The position numbers and the translations under genes are program-made. Under the pieces are notes generated by a model, which did not search any database, was not told the DNA's origin, and saw nothing but the letters and a program-made list of their open reading frames with translations. Source: Zoogloea sp. (GTDB lineage Bacteria > Pseudomonadota > Gammaproteobacteria > Burkholderiales > Rhodocyclaceae). From it: a stretch of DNA of 40,488 nt. Shown in pieces: positions 26,274 through 34,886 of this stretch; positions within the stretch are counted from its first letter, which is position 1; each line of letters starts with the position of its first letter. The stretch is taken from assembly GCF_017302315.1 (NCBI RefSeq), contig NZ_JAFLDT010000035.1, forward strand, positions 1 through 40,488, given 5' to 3'.

Positions 26274-27204
26274 GGATCAGGGCACTCACTCCCGCCACGG
26301 CCAGCACCCACAGCCACACACTGTTGTTGACCAGGGCCAGGGCCTTGTCAATGTCGGTGCCCCGGGCCGGAGCGCCGGCCCCCAGGGGCGGGCGGCTTTC
26401 GAGCTGACCATGGTAGATCGCCGGACCACCCAGGCACACATCCAGGGCGCCGGCGCCGGCCGCCATCACCGGGCCTGCATTGGGGCTGTCCCAGGCCGGC
26501 GCCTGGGTGCGCCAGCAACGCAGTGCGTTGGCGGTGTGGCCGAGCAGGGCATAGCTCAGGGCCGTGAGCCGGGCCGGGACAAAGTTGAGCACATCGTCGA
26601 TACGCGCGGCAGCCCAGCCAAAGCGCAGGTAGCGCTCGGTGCGGTAGCCCCACATGGCATCCAGGGTATTGGCCAGACGGAACATCAAGGCACCCGGCCC
26701 GCCCAGCAGGGCAAACCAGAACAGGGCACCGAAGACCGCGTCATTGCCATTCTCGAGCACGGACTCCACAGTCGCCTTGGCCACGCCGGACTCATCCAGC
26801 TCCGCCGTATCGCGGGAGACGATCCAGGACAGGCGCTGGCGGGCACCGGCCAGATCGCCCTGCACAAGAGGTGCCGCCACCGCCCGCGCATGCTCGGCCA
26901 GGCTTCGCCCCCCCAACGCAAAGTAGAGCAAGCCGATGTCGAGGGCCAATCCCAACCACGCATCCGCCTCCCGCAATGAGCCCGCGAGGGCCACCCAGGG
27001 CAGCACGGCTGCGCTCCAGGCCAACAGACCAACACCCCGGTGATTGCCTAAGCGACGCAGGAGACGCTCGACAGCCGCTGCGTAGCGCCCGAACCCGACA
27101 AGGGGATGGAAGCGACGCGCCTCCCCCAGGAGACGGTCGAGCAAAAGGCCCAGCAGCATGGGCAGGACAACGGGAAACAGGGCGGCGAGGAGCAGGGCGA
27201 GCAT
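26266..27204 (-). CDS. cbiB: Adenosylcobinamide-phosphate synthase (membrane)
   Basis: CbiB attaches aminopropanol or its phosphate to adenosylcobyric acid at the inner membrane. The 312-residue protein has hydrophobic segments at its N-terminus, around residues 60-100, near 160 and at the C-terminus. Signature blocks are [85 protein letters not shown] and [18 protein letters not shown]. It is called CobD in aerobic-pathway nomenclature. It is the first gene of the minus-strand unit and is divergent from cobQ, with a 39-nt gap. Confidence 0.96.
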   Translation of the reverse strand: MLALLLAALFPVVLPMLLGLLLDRLLGEARRFHPLVGFGRYAAAVERLLRRLGNHRGVGLLAWSAAVLPWVALAGSLREADAWLGLALDIGLLYFALGGRSLAEHARAVAAPLVQGDLAGARQRLSWIVSRDTAELDESGVAKATVESVLENGNDAVFGALFWFALLGGPGALMFRLANTLDAMWGYRTERYLRFGWAAARIDDVLNFVPARLTALSYALLGHTANALRCWRTQAPAWDSPNAGPVMAAGAGALDVCLGGPAIYHGQLESRPPLGAGAPARGTDIDKALALVNNSVWLWVLAVAGVSALIHA

Positions 27205-27243
27205 GGGATAATCAAGGGCTTATTGCACCCTGGATTGTAAATC

Positions 27244-28755
<1,512 letters not shown>

Positions 28756-28786
28756 CCGCTCAACCGCCGCTCTCTACCATTCCCCC

Positions 28787-29014
28787 ATGGACGCCGATCT
28801 CGCCTCTCTCGAACAAAAGCTCGAACAATTGCTCAGCCGTCATGCCGCTGATCACGCCCGGCTGAACAGCCAGTACGCAAGCGCGCTAGCCGAAAAACGC
28901 GCATTGCAGGAGCGGGTCGACGCCCTGGAATCCGCCAATCGCGAACTCAATGACAAGCTCGGGCTGGTGGGCAGTCGCCTCGAAGCACTGCTCGCCCGCA
29001 TCCCGGAGGCCTGA
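28787..29014 (+). CDS. ZapB-like/TIGR02449 small coiled-coil protein
   Basis: A 75-residue protein that is helical and heptad-like throughout (LASLEQKLEQLL..., ALQERVDALESANRELNDKLGLVGSRLEALL). The family is found directly upstream of zapA in many beta- and gammaproteobacteria and is thought to act with ZapA at the division septum. It ends one base before the zapA ATG. It lies 31 nt downstream of cobQ and is embedded in a longer shadow frame that starts inside cobQ. Confidence 0.85.
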   Translation: MDADLASLEQKLEQLLSRHAADHARLNSQYASALAEKRALQERVDALESANRELNDKLGLVGSRLEALLARIPEA

Positions 29015-29015
29015 T

Positions 29016-29312
29016 ATGGAACAACTCGACATCAAGCTTCTGGGGCGTGAATACCGCGTCGCCTGCAAGCCCGAAGAGAAGGATGGGCTGCTGGCAGCCG
29101 TCACCTACCTCGACGAAAAAATGCGTGACCTGGCCGACAAGACCAATTCAGCCGGCGAACGCCTGGCCGTGATGACGGCCCTCAACATTACTCACGAATT
29201 TCTGCAATTTCAGCGTGCCGGCGGGTTTGACATCCCGACGCTCAAGCGTAGAATCGAACGCATCAACAGTCGTCTCGACGGTGCCCTGGCAGAGCAGGAA
29301 ACGCTCTTCTAG
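29016..29312 (+). CDS. zapA: Cell division protein ZapA
   Basis: ZapA binds and bundles FtsZ at the division ring. The 98-residue protein has the family core: LDIKLLGREYRVACKPEEKDGLLAAVTYLDEKM, a basic linker, ERLAVMTALNITHEFL, and a C-terminal coiled coil ending AEQETLF. GGAGG lies seven bases before the ATG. It pairs with the upstream coiled-coil gene and is followed by the 6S RNA, the usual arrangement in proteobacteria. Confidence 0.95.
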   Translation: MEQLDIKLLGREYRVACKPEEKDGLLAAVTYLDEKMRDLADKTNSAGERLAVMTALNITHEFLQFQRAGGFDIPTLKRRIERINSRLDGALAEQETLF

Positions 29313-29349
29313 CCCGGCCCGGGCGGCTGGGCAACACAGGTTTGATTAA

Positions 29350-29527
29350 TCCCCTGCGGTGTTGGTCAAGGCTTAAAACTCCTTGAACCAATGTCTACGT
29401 GACATGGGTCGCTGCCCATTGAAACCGCTGGTGTGCGCGCTCCTCGTCGAGTGTGCCTGATGCGGAAGGAATGCGGCCCCCCTGAACTCCGGTTCAGGAT
29501 GAAGGCCTGACGGCATGCGCGGGGGAC
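29350..29527 (+). ncRNA. ssrS: 6S RNA
   Basis: About 178 nt downstream of zapA fold into one long imperfect hairpin, the 6S architecture that mimics an open promoter and sequesters sigma70 RNA polymerase. The closing stem is CCCCTGCG (29351-29358) with CGCGGGGG (29518-29525). It continues as GTC-A-AGGC with GCCTGAC, and inside the central region CC-T-TGAACC (from 29381) pairs with GGTTCAGG (29491-29498). An unpaired A-rich segment TTAAAACT lies on the 5' side as the bubble. Position after zapA and size are both typical. The exact ends are estimated from pairing. Confidence 0.82.
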
Positions 29528-29532
29528 CCAAC

Positions 29533-29564
29533 AAAAAAGCGCAGATTTCGGTCTGCGCTTTTTT
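29533..29564. terminator. Bidirectional rho-independent terminator
   Basis: AAAAAAGCGCAGA (29533-29545) pairs perfectly with TCTGCGCTTTTTT (29552-29564) around a six-base loop. It has T-runs on both strands, so it can end 6S RNA transcription from the left and the cytochrome gene from the right. Confidence 0.92.
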
Positions 29565-29630
29565 ACGTCCATTTTTTGCGTCCTGCCCCGGCCCGCAGCC
29601 CGAAAGGCTACGAACCGGTACGGAGAAAAC

Positions 29631-30083
29631 TCACTCCGGCGCCTTGAAGCTCGCGCCCGCCTTGTTGGCCAGGAAGGCCACGGCACGCTTCAGCTCATCA
29701 TCGGTCAGGTCGGCCGCGCCACCCTTGGGCGGCATCGCGCCCTTGCCGGCAGCGGCAGACTTGGCCAGACCATCAAGACCTGCACCGAGGCGGGGGCCCC
29801 AGGCGCCCTTGTCGCCGGCCTTCGGCGCACCGGCAGCACCGCTGTCGTGGCAGGCGCCACACACGGAAGCGTAAATCTGCTCGCCCTTGCGGCTACCCGG
29901 AGCCGCCGCCGGGGCTGCCACCAGGGCAACGCTCGCGACCGGCTGGATCAGCTTGGCCGCCAGTTCTTCATCGACCGCGGCCTTCTTGCCACAACCCACG
30001 AGCTGGGTCGCCATCGCGGCAACACCAAGAGAAAGCGCAATCCGCGCATAGGAACGGACGGGGGAACAACGAAAATCCGACAT
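29631..30083 (-). CDS. c-type cytochrome, c5-like lipoprotein
   Basis: A periplasmic monohaem cytochrome of 150 residues. The leader ends in a lipobox LVGC with Cys31 as the lipidation site. An Ala/Pro-rich linker follows, then the haem motif C75-GA-C78-H79. The sixth ligand is probably the methionine in GAMPPKGG. The haem domain resembles cytochrome c5 (IYASVCGACHDSGAAGAPKAGDKGAWGPRLG). The start is ATG 30083 with GAGGAA upstream. It probably carries electrons to a terminal oxidase or reductase; the partner is not indicated by its neighbours. Confidence 0.92.
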   Translation of the reverse strand: MSDFRCSPVRSYARIALSLGVAAMATQLVGCGKKAAVDEELAAKLIQPVASVALVAAPAAAPGSRKGEQIYASVCGACHDSGAAGAPKAGDKGAWGPRLGAGLDGLAKSAAAGKGAMPPKGGAADLTDDELKRAVAFLANKAGASFKAPE

Positions 30084-30124
30084 GCTGAATTCCTCGAGAA
30101 CGGGCAAGATTTAGTAAAGCATTG

Positions 30125-30154
30125 ATTATAGCGGGGGTATCCGCTTTCTGTCAG
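30125..30154 (-). promoter_or_regulatory. Sigma70 promoter of the cytochrome gene
   Basis: On the minus strand CTGACA (30149-30154) and a perfect TATAAT (30125-30130) are separated by 18 nt. The -10 is about 42 nt upstream of the start codon, leaving a short leader that contains the GAGGAA ribosome site. Confidence 0.65.
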
Positions 30155-30162
30155 GCAAAGCA

Positions 30163-30191
30163 TGGACTCCGTCCGAGATTCGCGCTATTCT
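30163..30191 (+). promoter_or_regulatory. Putative promoter of tRNA-Arg
   Basis: TGGACT (30163-30168) and TATTCT (30186-30191) are spaced by 17 nt and followed by a GC-rich discriminator (GCGCGCC). They end about 35 nt upstream of the tRNA. Both boxes are 4/6 matches, so this is a moderate-confidence assignment. Confidence 0.45.
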
Positions 30192-30226
30192 GCGCGCCTC
30201 GCAACGCAAAGTTGCCTGTACTCCGC

Positions 30227-30303
30227 GCGCCCGTAGCTCAGCTGGATAGAGTACTGCCCTCCGAAGGCAGGGGTCGAACGTTCGAATCGTTTCGGGCGCG
30301 CCA
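30227..30303 (+). tRNA. tRNA-Arg(CCG)
   Basis: A 77-nt cloverleaf with acceptor GCGCCCG/CGGGCGC, discriminator G and an encoded CCA. The D-arm is GCTC-AGCTGGATA-GAGT, the anticodon stem CTGCC/GGCAG encloses CTCCGAA (anticodon CCG), and the T-loop is TTCGAAT. It reads the arginine codon CGG. Its 3' half is a common target for tyrosine integrases, and an integrase gene begins about 740 nt downstream. Confidence 0.97.
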
Positions 30304-30310
30304 CAAATTC

Positions 30311-30343
30311 AATGGGTTGGATCGAAAGATCCAGCCCATTTTT
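30311..30343 (+). terminator. Terminator after tRNA-Arg
   Basis: AATGGGTTGGATC and GATCCAGCCCATT (one G-T wobble) form a 13-bp stem around a GAAA tetraloop, followed by TTTTG. It begins eight bases after the tRNA CCA and would end its transcript. If an element is integrated at the tRNA, this hairpin is either original or supplied by the element. Confidence 0.85.
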
Positions 30344-30427
30344 GTTTCCACTCCCCGCCGTGACCATTCTGTGACCAAAGTGCGACCAGCCTGTGACTGG
30401 CCGCGCGCCCTGGCCTCACCTCTCCCC

Positions 30428-30679
30428 TTACTTTTGAGTTGTGCTTCCCGTGACTTGATCGTCAGGGATGTGCTCGACCAGTTGCTCGATACGACAACGG
30501 AAGTAGGTACAGAGCTTGTCCAACACGTCCCCCGTCGGGTTGTACCCACGGTGGTTGGCAAGCTTGGAGAGGGTCATCCGGTGCACTCCGGTTGCCGCAG
30601 CGATCTCGACGAGCGTAACGACCCTGTTCTCCCGAAATTCTTTCTCTGCAATCAGCTCCTTGAGCCTGAACCTGAGCAT
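30428..30679 (-). CDS. XRE/Cro-CI family repressor of the integrative element
   Basis: The 83-residue protein is a single HTH domain. VTLVEIAAATGVHRMTLSKLANHRG (about 21-45) is the helix-turn-helix, and the remainder VLDKLCTYFRCRIEQLVEHIPD is the usual fifth helix region. It probably controls the divergent AlpA-like/integrase genes through the two palindromes in the intergenic region. The start is put at ATG 30679 (MLRFRLKELIAEKEF) with GGAG upstream; a 14-residue extension from an upstream start is less likely. Confidence 0.85.
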   Translation of the reverse strand: MLRFRLKELIAEKEFRENRVVTLVEIAAATGVHRMTLSKLANHRGYNPTGDVLDKLCTYFRCRIEQLVEHIPDDQVTGSTTQK

Positions 30680-30702
30680 GACTGTGGCTCCATAGCTGCA
30701 TG

Positions 30703-30720
30703 TGATGCGTAAGAGTATCA
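30703..30720. promoter_or_regulatory. Operator-like palindrome O1 between XRE and AlpA-like genes
   Basis: TGATGCGTAAGAGTATCA is an 18-bp dyad with six-base half-sites (5/6 match). It is closely related to a second palindrome 45 nt further on. It lies just upstream of the -35 box of the rightward promoter and within the likely leftward promoter of the repressor gene. Confidence 0.65.
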
Positions 30721-30727
30721 AAAAAAC

Positions 30728-30755
30728 TTGACAGGCTTCACAGCATGTCTACAAT
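30728..30755 (+). promoter_or_regulatory. Rightward promoter of the element's AlpA-like/integrase operon
   Basis: A consensus TTGACA (30728-30733) and TACAAT (30750-30755, 5/6) are separated by 16 nt. The promoter is framed by the two operator-like palindromes. Predicted initiation near 30762 falls next to O2, the arrangement of a phage-type repressor switch. Confidence 0.75.
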
Positions 30756-30765
30756 GAGCTTTGTG

Positions 30766-30783
30766 TGATGCTTTTACGCATCA
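30766..30783. promoter_or_regulatory. Operator-like palindrome O2 at the start of the rightward transcript
   Basis: TGATGCTTTTACGCATCA is an 18-bp dyad with perfect TGATGC/GCATCA half-sites. It shares them with O1 and sits at about +4 to +21 of the rightward promoter, a blocking position for a repressor. Confidence 0.7.
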
Positions 30784-30815
30784 TACGAACTCAATAAACA
30801 ACATGAGGTGACGCC

Positions 30816-31049
30816 ATGAACAACAAAACCTACCTGACAACCGACGAGTTGTCTGAGCGCATCAAGTACGACTCTCGCACGATCAGAGAACGCCTGAAGG
30901 ACAGCGTTCTGCTTGAAGGCATCCACTACTTTCGCCCTTTCGGCGGCCGGAAGATTCTGTACATCTGGGAAACGATCGAGCGCGACATGCAGCTCGCAGC
31001 CCCGAGCTTTGGCATCCCCATGGCAAACGGAGATGTGTGCCATGGCTAG
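30816..31049 (+). CDS. Small AlpA/excisionase-like DNA-binding protein
   Basis: The 77-residue product begins MNNKTYLTTDELSERIKYDSRTIRERLKDSVLLEGIHYFRPFGGRKILYIWETIERDM, a winged-helix MerR/AlpA-type pattern (TDELSERI...R-x-L...G-x-H-x-x-x-x-GGRKILY). Such proteins regulate integrases or direct excision. GAGGTGACGCC precedes the ATG. It overlaps the integrase start by 8 nt, so the two are translationally coupled. Confidence 0.78.
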   Translation: MNNKTYLTTDELSERIKYDSRTIRERLKDSVLLEGIHYFRPFGGRKILYIWETIERDMQLAAPSFGIPMANGDVCHG

Positions 31050-32280
31050 TATTCAAATCCGCAAGGAGACGGGTTGCCTGATCATGGACTTCTACTTTCA
31101 AGGCTTCCGGTGCCGTGAGCAAACCGCTCTCACCGACACGGCTGCCAACCGGAAGAAAGTCCAGAAGGTCCTCGACCGCATCGAAGCTGACATCGCTGCC
31201 GGCACATTCGACTACCGTCGCTACTTCCCGGCCAGCAAGAACGCCGCGCGTTTCGACGCCGCACCGGCGGGGACCGCTACTGTGACCATGGCAGCACCAA
31301 GCGCACCCGTGGCCTCCCCGACGCCCCTCTTCAAGGACTTCGCGGAAACCTGGTACCTGGAGAAGGAAGTGGAGTGGCGCAAGTCCCATCGGATCACCAT
31401 CCGTCGGGAACTCGACAGCCTGATTTCCCGTTTTGGGGAGATGGCGGTCGGCCAGATCACCAAGGCTGACGTACTTGCCTACCGCGCCGAACTCGGCAAA
31501 GTAACCGCGCGGGGCAAGGAAACCAAACTGTCTGCTGCACGGATCAACAAGATGCTGAACCCGCTTAGGCAAATCCTCAACGAAGCGGCCGACCGCTTCA
31601 ATTTTCCCACGCCTTACCAGAACATCAAACAGCTTCGCATCAAGCGGACCGATGTGGATCCCTTCTCCCTTGAGGAGGTGAAATCGATCCTCACCACCGT
31701 ACGCGAGGATTTCCGCGACTACTTCACCGTACGCTTCTTCACTGGCATGCGCACCGGAGAGGTGGATGGCCTCAAGTGGAAATACATCGATTTCGAACGC
31801 CGACTGATTCTGGTCCGCGAGACGGTCGTCCTCGGCGACGAGGAGTACACCAAGACCGACGGCTCTCAACGGGACATCCAGATGAGCCAGCTTGTGTTCG
31901 ACGCCCTGAAGCGCCAGCACGCGGCGACAGGGAAACACTCGGACTTTGTCTTCTGCAACCGCCTGCACAACCCGCTGGATCACAAAAACGTGACCAACCG
32001 GGTCTGGTATCCGCTGCTACGTCATCTGGGCCTCAAGAAGCGACGCCCCTACCAGTGCCGCCACACGGCCGCGACCCTGTGGCTTGCCGCCGGCGAGGCA
32101 CCGGAGTGGATTGCCCGGCAGCTCGGCCATACCACCACCGAGATGCTGTTCCGGGTCTACTCCCGCTACGTCCCCAATCTCACCCGTCGTGACGGCTCAG
32201 CCTTCGAGCGGCTGATCACTCAATCAATCGCCAGCCAGGCCCTGCCCGTTGAAGCGCTCAAGGAGAACTGCGATGTCTGA
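31042..32280 (+). CDS. Site-specific tyrosine recombinase/integrase with DUF3596 arm-binding domain
   Basis: The 412-residue integrase has an N-terminal DUF3596 arm-type DNA-binding domain (ASIQIRKETGCLIMDFYFQGFRCRE..., about 1-62). A SAM-like core-binding domain follows (about 96-195), then the catalytic domain with R237 (TGMRTGE), K271, R340 (YQCRHTAAT), H363 (QLGHTTTEM) and nucleophile Y373 (RVYSRYV). All catalytic residues are present, so it is probably active. The start ATG 31042 is inside the end of the AlpA-like gene. Its distance from tRNA-Arg suggests the tRNA 3' end as attachment site. Its stop overlaps the next gene by 8 nt. Confidence 0.95.
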   Translation: MASIQIRKETGCLIMDFYFQGFRCREQTALTDTAANRKKVQKVLDRIEADIAAGTFDYRRYFPASKNAARFDAAPAGTATVTMAAPSAPVASPTPLFKDFAETWYLEKEVEWRKSHRITIRRELDSLISRFGEMAVGQITKADVLAYRAELGKVTARGKETKLSAARINKMLNPLRQILNEAADRFNFPTPYQNIKQLRIKRTDVDPFSLEEVKSILTTVREDFRDYFTVRFFTGMRTGEVDGLKWKYIDFERRLILVRETVVLGDEEYTKTDGSQRDIQMSQLVFDALKRQHAATGKHSDFVFCNRLHNPLDHKNVTNRVWYPLLRHLGLKKRRPYQCRHTAATLWLAAGEAPEWIARQLGHTTTEMLFRVYSRYVPNLTRRDGSAFERLITQSIASQALPVEALKENCDV

Positions 32281-33244
32281 GGTCAAAGTCACTTTCAGTA
32301 CGAGCCGCCTGCCGGGAGCAGATCAGGTTGTGGATCGGCTCCCACCGGTACTTCGCATTCAATCGATTGCGCGATTCCCCTTCGATGAGCGCCATATGCT
32401 GTGTCAGGCCGTTCTGTTTCACGATCAGGCAGGCCTGAAGGTGGAGTGGTTTTGCCGCCAGCCCGACAATCGACTGACGGCCGGCGCGCTGGTGTCGATC
32501 CGCTGGCTCGGTCGCCCAGTGTCGGCGACGGGCGCCATCCGGATCTCCCGCCTCGTCAAACTGGAGCGACCGGAAGCCAGCTTGAATCCCTTTGCCACCA
32601 TCCCCCACAGTTGGGTCAAGGACAGACCTCTGGTGGCACGTGCAGCCCAACTCTGGGAAGGCCTGGGACGACCGCTCCAGCACCTCTTCAATGCGATCTT
32701 CTGGGACCACCACCGCTTCGAGCGCTATCTGGATGGACCGAGTTCTCTGGCGGGGCATCACAATGGACGCAACGGCAATTTCCGGCACGCGGTCGAAGTC
32801 GCCGAGCGGGCGCGGGCGCTCGCCAGCCATCATTCGGAAGCGCATCTTCCTGTCCTTCTCGCCAGCAGCCTGCTGCACGACGCCGGCAAGGCCGAGGAGT
32901 ACCGTTTCAATGGTCGCCACCGTCGCTTCGAGATGACCGAACGCGGCACCCTCCTCGGCCACAAGCACACCGTGCTCGAGTGGATCGCCGCCGCCCGCGC
33001 CCAGCACCGGGTGATCGTGCCGGAAGCACACTATCTGGCGCTCCTGCACGCCATCACCGCCGCCAAAGGGGCGCCAGACTGGCTCGGGTTGCGCGAGCCG
33101 CTCAGCCTTGATGCCCACATCCTTTCCATGGTCGATCGCCTATCCGGCCAGGCAGATCTGGTCGCCCGCAACGCGCCGACACAAGGCGGGTTCGGTGCCT
33201 ACCACCGGCACCTGGGCGGGCGGCCTTATGTCCTGAGGGAATGA
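32273..33244 (+). CDS. OB-HD protein resembling the 3'-5' exoribonuclease YhaM
   Basis: The 323-residue protein has an N-terminal OB-like region (VVDRLPPVLRIQSIARFPF..., and ALVSIRWLGRPVSATGAIRISRLVKL at about 72-100). A C-terminal HD metal-dependent domain follows: FNAIFWDHHRFERYLDGPSS, HNGRNGNFRHAVEVAE, the HD pair in SSLLHDAGKAEEY, GTLLGHKHTVLEW, and a final LDAHILSMVDRLSG. This order matches YhaM-type nucleases, in which OB plus HD degrade RNA or single-stranded DNA. AAGGAG precedes the ATG, and the start overlaps the integrase stop, tying it to integration or element maintenance. A MOBH relaxase-type HD protein is a weaker alternative. Confidence 0.8.
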   Translation: MSEVKVTFSTSRLPGADQVVDRLPPVLRIQSIARFPFDERHMLCQAVLFHDQAGLKVEWFCRQPDNRLTAGALVSIRWLGRPVSATGAIRISRLVKLERPEASLNPFATIPHSWVKDRPLVARAAQLWEGLGRPLQHLFNAIFWDHHRFERYLDGPSSLAGHHNGRNGNFRHAVEVAERARALASHHSEAHLPVLLASSLLHDAGKAEEYRFNGRHRRFEMTERGTLLGHKHTVLEWIAAARAQHRVIVPEAHYLALLHAITAAKGAPDWLGLREPLSLDAHILSMVDRLSGQADLVARNAPTQGGFGAYHRHLGGRPYVLRE

Positions 33245-33384
33245 ACTCAGCCCGGATCGGCTGCAAGGCAAACGCTCAGTAGCAGGTCGCATCTTTCGCT
33301 TAGGGTTTGGGGACGATTCGCTATGCTGTTCATGACAGCGGACGTCCCGTCACTCCCCTCCCCCGACATCGCTTGGAGACGCTC

Positions 33385-33987
33385 ATGAATCATCATGAGG
33401 ACGACGCTCGTCCATCAATTCCGCCACTGCGTGGCACCCGTATTTCCCGTTCAGTCCTCCTCTCCAATCCACGGCTGATTGGGATCTGGAGAAAGCACTT
33501 CGACGAAACCAGCTGGCGCCTCTACGCCATCTGCGTCTTTGCTCCCCACGTCCTGGGCCAACGTTACGCTCTGGAAGAACCCCGGTACCTAAAGGCCTAC
33601 GTCCAGCAGCAGGCCCGCAAGGTCGAGAACATGATCGGCTGGGCTCGGAAGCAGCTCGAAGCGAACGGCTTGCAGGAAGGTGAGCCAGGCGCATTGGAAC
33701 ATCTCGACACCGACATCCGCAGCCCTCTGGCCAATGCCTATGCCGATCTCTTCATCCGGGCAGATCTGGCAATCCGACTGCTTGACGCCTTGTGGGTGCA
33801 AGGAGGACTGACTGACTCCGGGCACCAGGAGAGAACGCGTGCAGTACACGGCGCGGCACTCGGGATTCTGGGGGAAACCCGAAGAGCTCATGCGCGGTGC
33901 CGGCACAGAATCGAGGTGCAATACCTCGGTCGTGAGGCTGCGGCGCCGACGGGCACTCGACCTAAACCGTCAGCTCACCCCTCCTGA
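33385..33987 (+). CDS. Hypothetical element-borne protein
   Basis: The 200-residue protein appears soluble and largely helical: LIGIWRKHFDETSWRLYAICVFAPHVLGQRYALEEPRYLKAYVQQQARKVENMIGWARKQL, then ANAYADLFIRADLAIRLLDALWVQGGLTD. It resembles the helical DUF1845/AcaB-type proteins of integrative conjugative elements, but only weakly; I do not claim the family. TTGGAG precedes the ATG. The C-terminal tail is Pro/Ala-rich and overlaps a broken XRE gene on the other strand by 13 nt. Confidence 0.6.
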   Translation: MNHHEDDARPSIPPLRGTRISRSVLLSNPRLIGIWRKHFDETSWRLYAICVFAPHVLGQRYALEEPRYLKAYVQQQARKVENMIGWARKQLEANGLQEGEPGALEHLDTDIRSPLANAYADLFIRADLAIRLLDALWVQGGLTDSGHQERTRAVHGAALGILGETRRAHARCRHRIEVQYLGREAAAPTGTRPKPSAHPS

Positions 33988-34136
33988 AGCTGGGTGAGCA
34001 ACTCGCGGAGTCGATCCGGGCTGCATCCGCCGAGAACGCGGATCAGTTCCGCCAGGTCGTCATCTGGCTCGTACAGGTAAGAGACAGGGACATGGAGTTC
34101 GGCGGCAAGGCGCTGGGCCATCTGCAAGTCGGGCAC
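33975..34136 (-). pseudogene. C-terminal remnant of an XRE-family regulator
   Basis: The minus strand encodes VPDLQMAQRLAAELHVPVSYLYEPDDDLAELIRVLGG... and 53 residues in all, the last helices of a Cro/CI-type regulator. The recognition helix is missing. The frame is preceded at once by a TAG stop, inside a palindrome (GGCACATG-cta-CATGTGCC, 34132-34150) that marks a rearrangement point. IS3 transposase sequence begins within 40 nt. Confidence 0.65.
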
Positions 34137-34472
34137 ATGCTACATGTGCCTTGGCCACGCGTAAGCCCGAGAGCGTAATTCATCGCTCAGACCAGAGCAG
34201 TCGATACGCCTTCCGGCCTTCGGCCAGCACTGCCAAACGATGGGCGTGCTCCGATCAATGAGAAGCTGGGGCAACGCCTACGACGACGCAGAGGTCGAGA
34301 GCTTCTTTGGCAGCCTCGAGTGCGAGTGAATCGAACGGCGTAGCGTCAAGCCGCTACCTATCCACGGGATAGGGACAACTGCAGACTTCGGTCGCGCACA
34401 TGAACTGCCGGACTCACCCATGCTGCCGCTGCGTGGAAATGTTCTGGGTAAAGACCAGCCAATATGACAACG
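33988..34472. other. Scarred region with no intact gene
   Basis: This 485-nt stretch holds the XRE remnant and a decayed IS3-family transposase end; I see no other gene in it. Inside the broken transposase one codon expected to be Trp has become a TGA stop (34327-34329). Confidence 0.6.
34175..34420 (+). pseudogene. Decayed C-terminal half of an IS3-family transposase (OrfB)
   Basis: The plus strand reads VIHRSDQSSRYA, the HSDxGSQYA motif of the IS3 rve/DDE domain. After frameshifts it continues MRSWGNAYDDAEVESFFGSLECE, which holds the third catalytic acid of DDE (E in ESFFGSLE). A TGA replaces the expected Trp, and the open frame continues IERRSVKP as in intact relatives. The reading frame is broken at least twice, so it is inactive. 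No terminal repeat was identified. Confidence 0.8.
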
Positions 34473-34706
34473 CTATAGGCCAGCCTCATCCAGTAACTCT
34501 GATGCTTTGGCTCCGAGAGTGGAGGCCACAAGAATCAAGTTTCGCAGGGAGATGTTCTTTTCTCCCCGCTCAAGCACCCCAATGTACGTGCGGTGCAGCC
34601 CTGACTCGAACCCCAAGTCTTCCTGCGACCAGCCACGCACCTTCCTGCGGTTGCGGATGGCGAGGCCGAGTGCTTGTTCAGGCGTGGGAAGGAGTTCGGT
34701 GGTCAC
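34473..34706 (-). CDS. XRE-family HTH regulator, controller-protein size
   Basis: The 77-residue protein is one Cro/CI HTH domain: ALGLAIRNRRKVRGWSQEDLGFESGLHRTYIGVLERGEKNISLRNLILVASTLGAKASELLDEAGL. Size and sequence are like the C proteins that time restriction-gene expression, although no restriction gene is adjacent here. The start codon is GTG (34706); no clear ribosome site is visible. It is divergent from the lipoprotein gene, with a 180-nt gap. Confidence 0.8.
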   Translation of the reverse strand: MTTELLPTPEQALGLAIRNRRKVRGWSQEDLGFESGLHRTYIGVLERGEKNISLRNLILVASTLGAKASELLDEAGL

Positions 34707-34886
34707 CCACCGAGTAAACCGTCATGCGCTCTTTGAATCGACACTCTAAAAGTAGCATAATGCCAATCGAGTTGGCTTTCCTTCGGTTGTTTGATTTCGG
34801 CCTCCAGGCTGCTTGGCAAAGAAGGAGTGAGGGCTCGTCAGGCTCCGGTACGCCTGCCCGTAGTGACTACCCCAGAGGATTCAAGA

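Noticed and set aside
27205-27243. Cobalamin riboswitch between cbiB and cobQ
   Set aside because: The gap is only 39 nt, far too short for a riboswitch of about 200 nt, and no B12-box pattern is seen. The region upstream of btuF also has no space.
34400-34717. 105-codon plus-strand open frame over the small XRE gene
   Set aside because: Antisense to a clear HTH domain, with atypical composition (Cys/Trp/Ser-rich).
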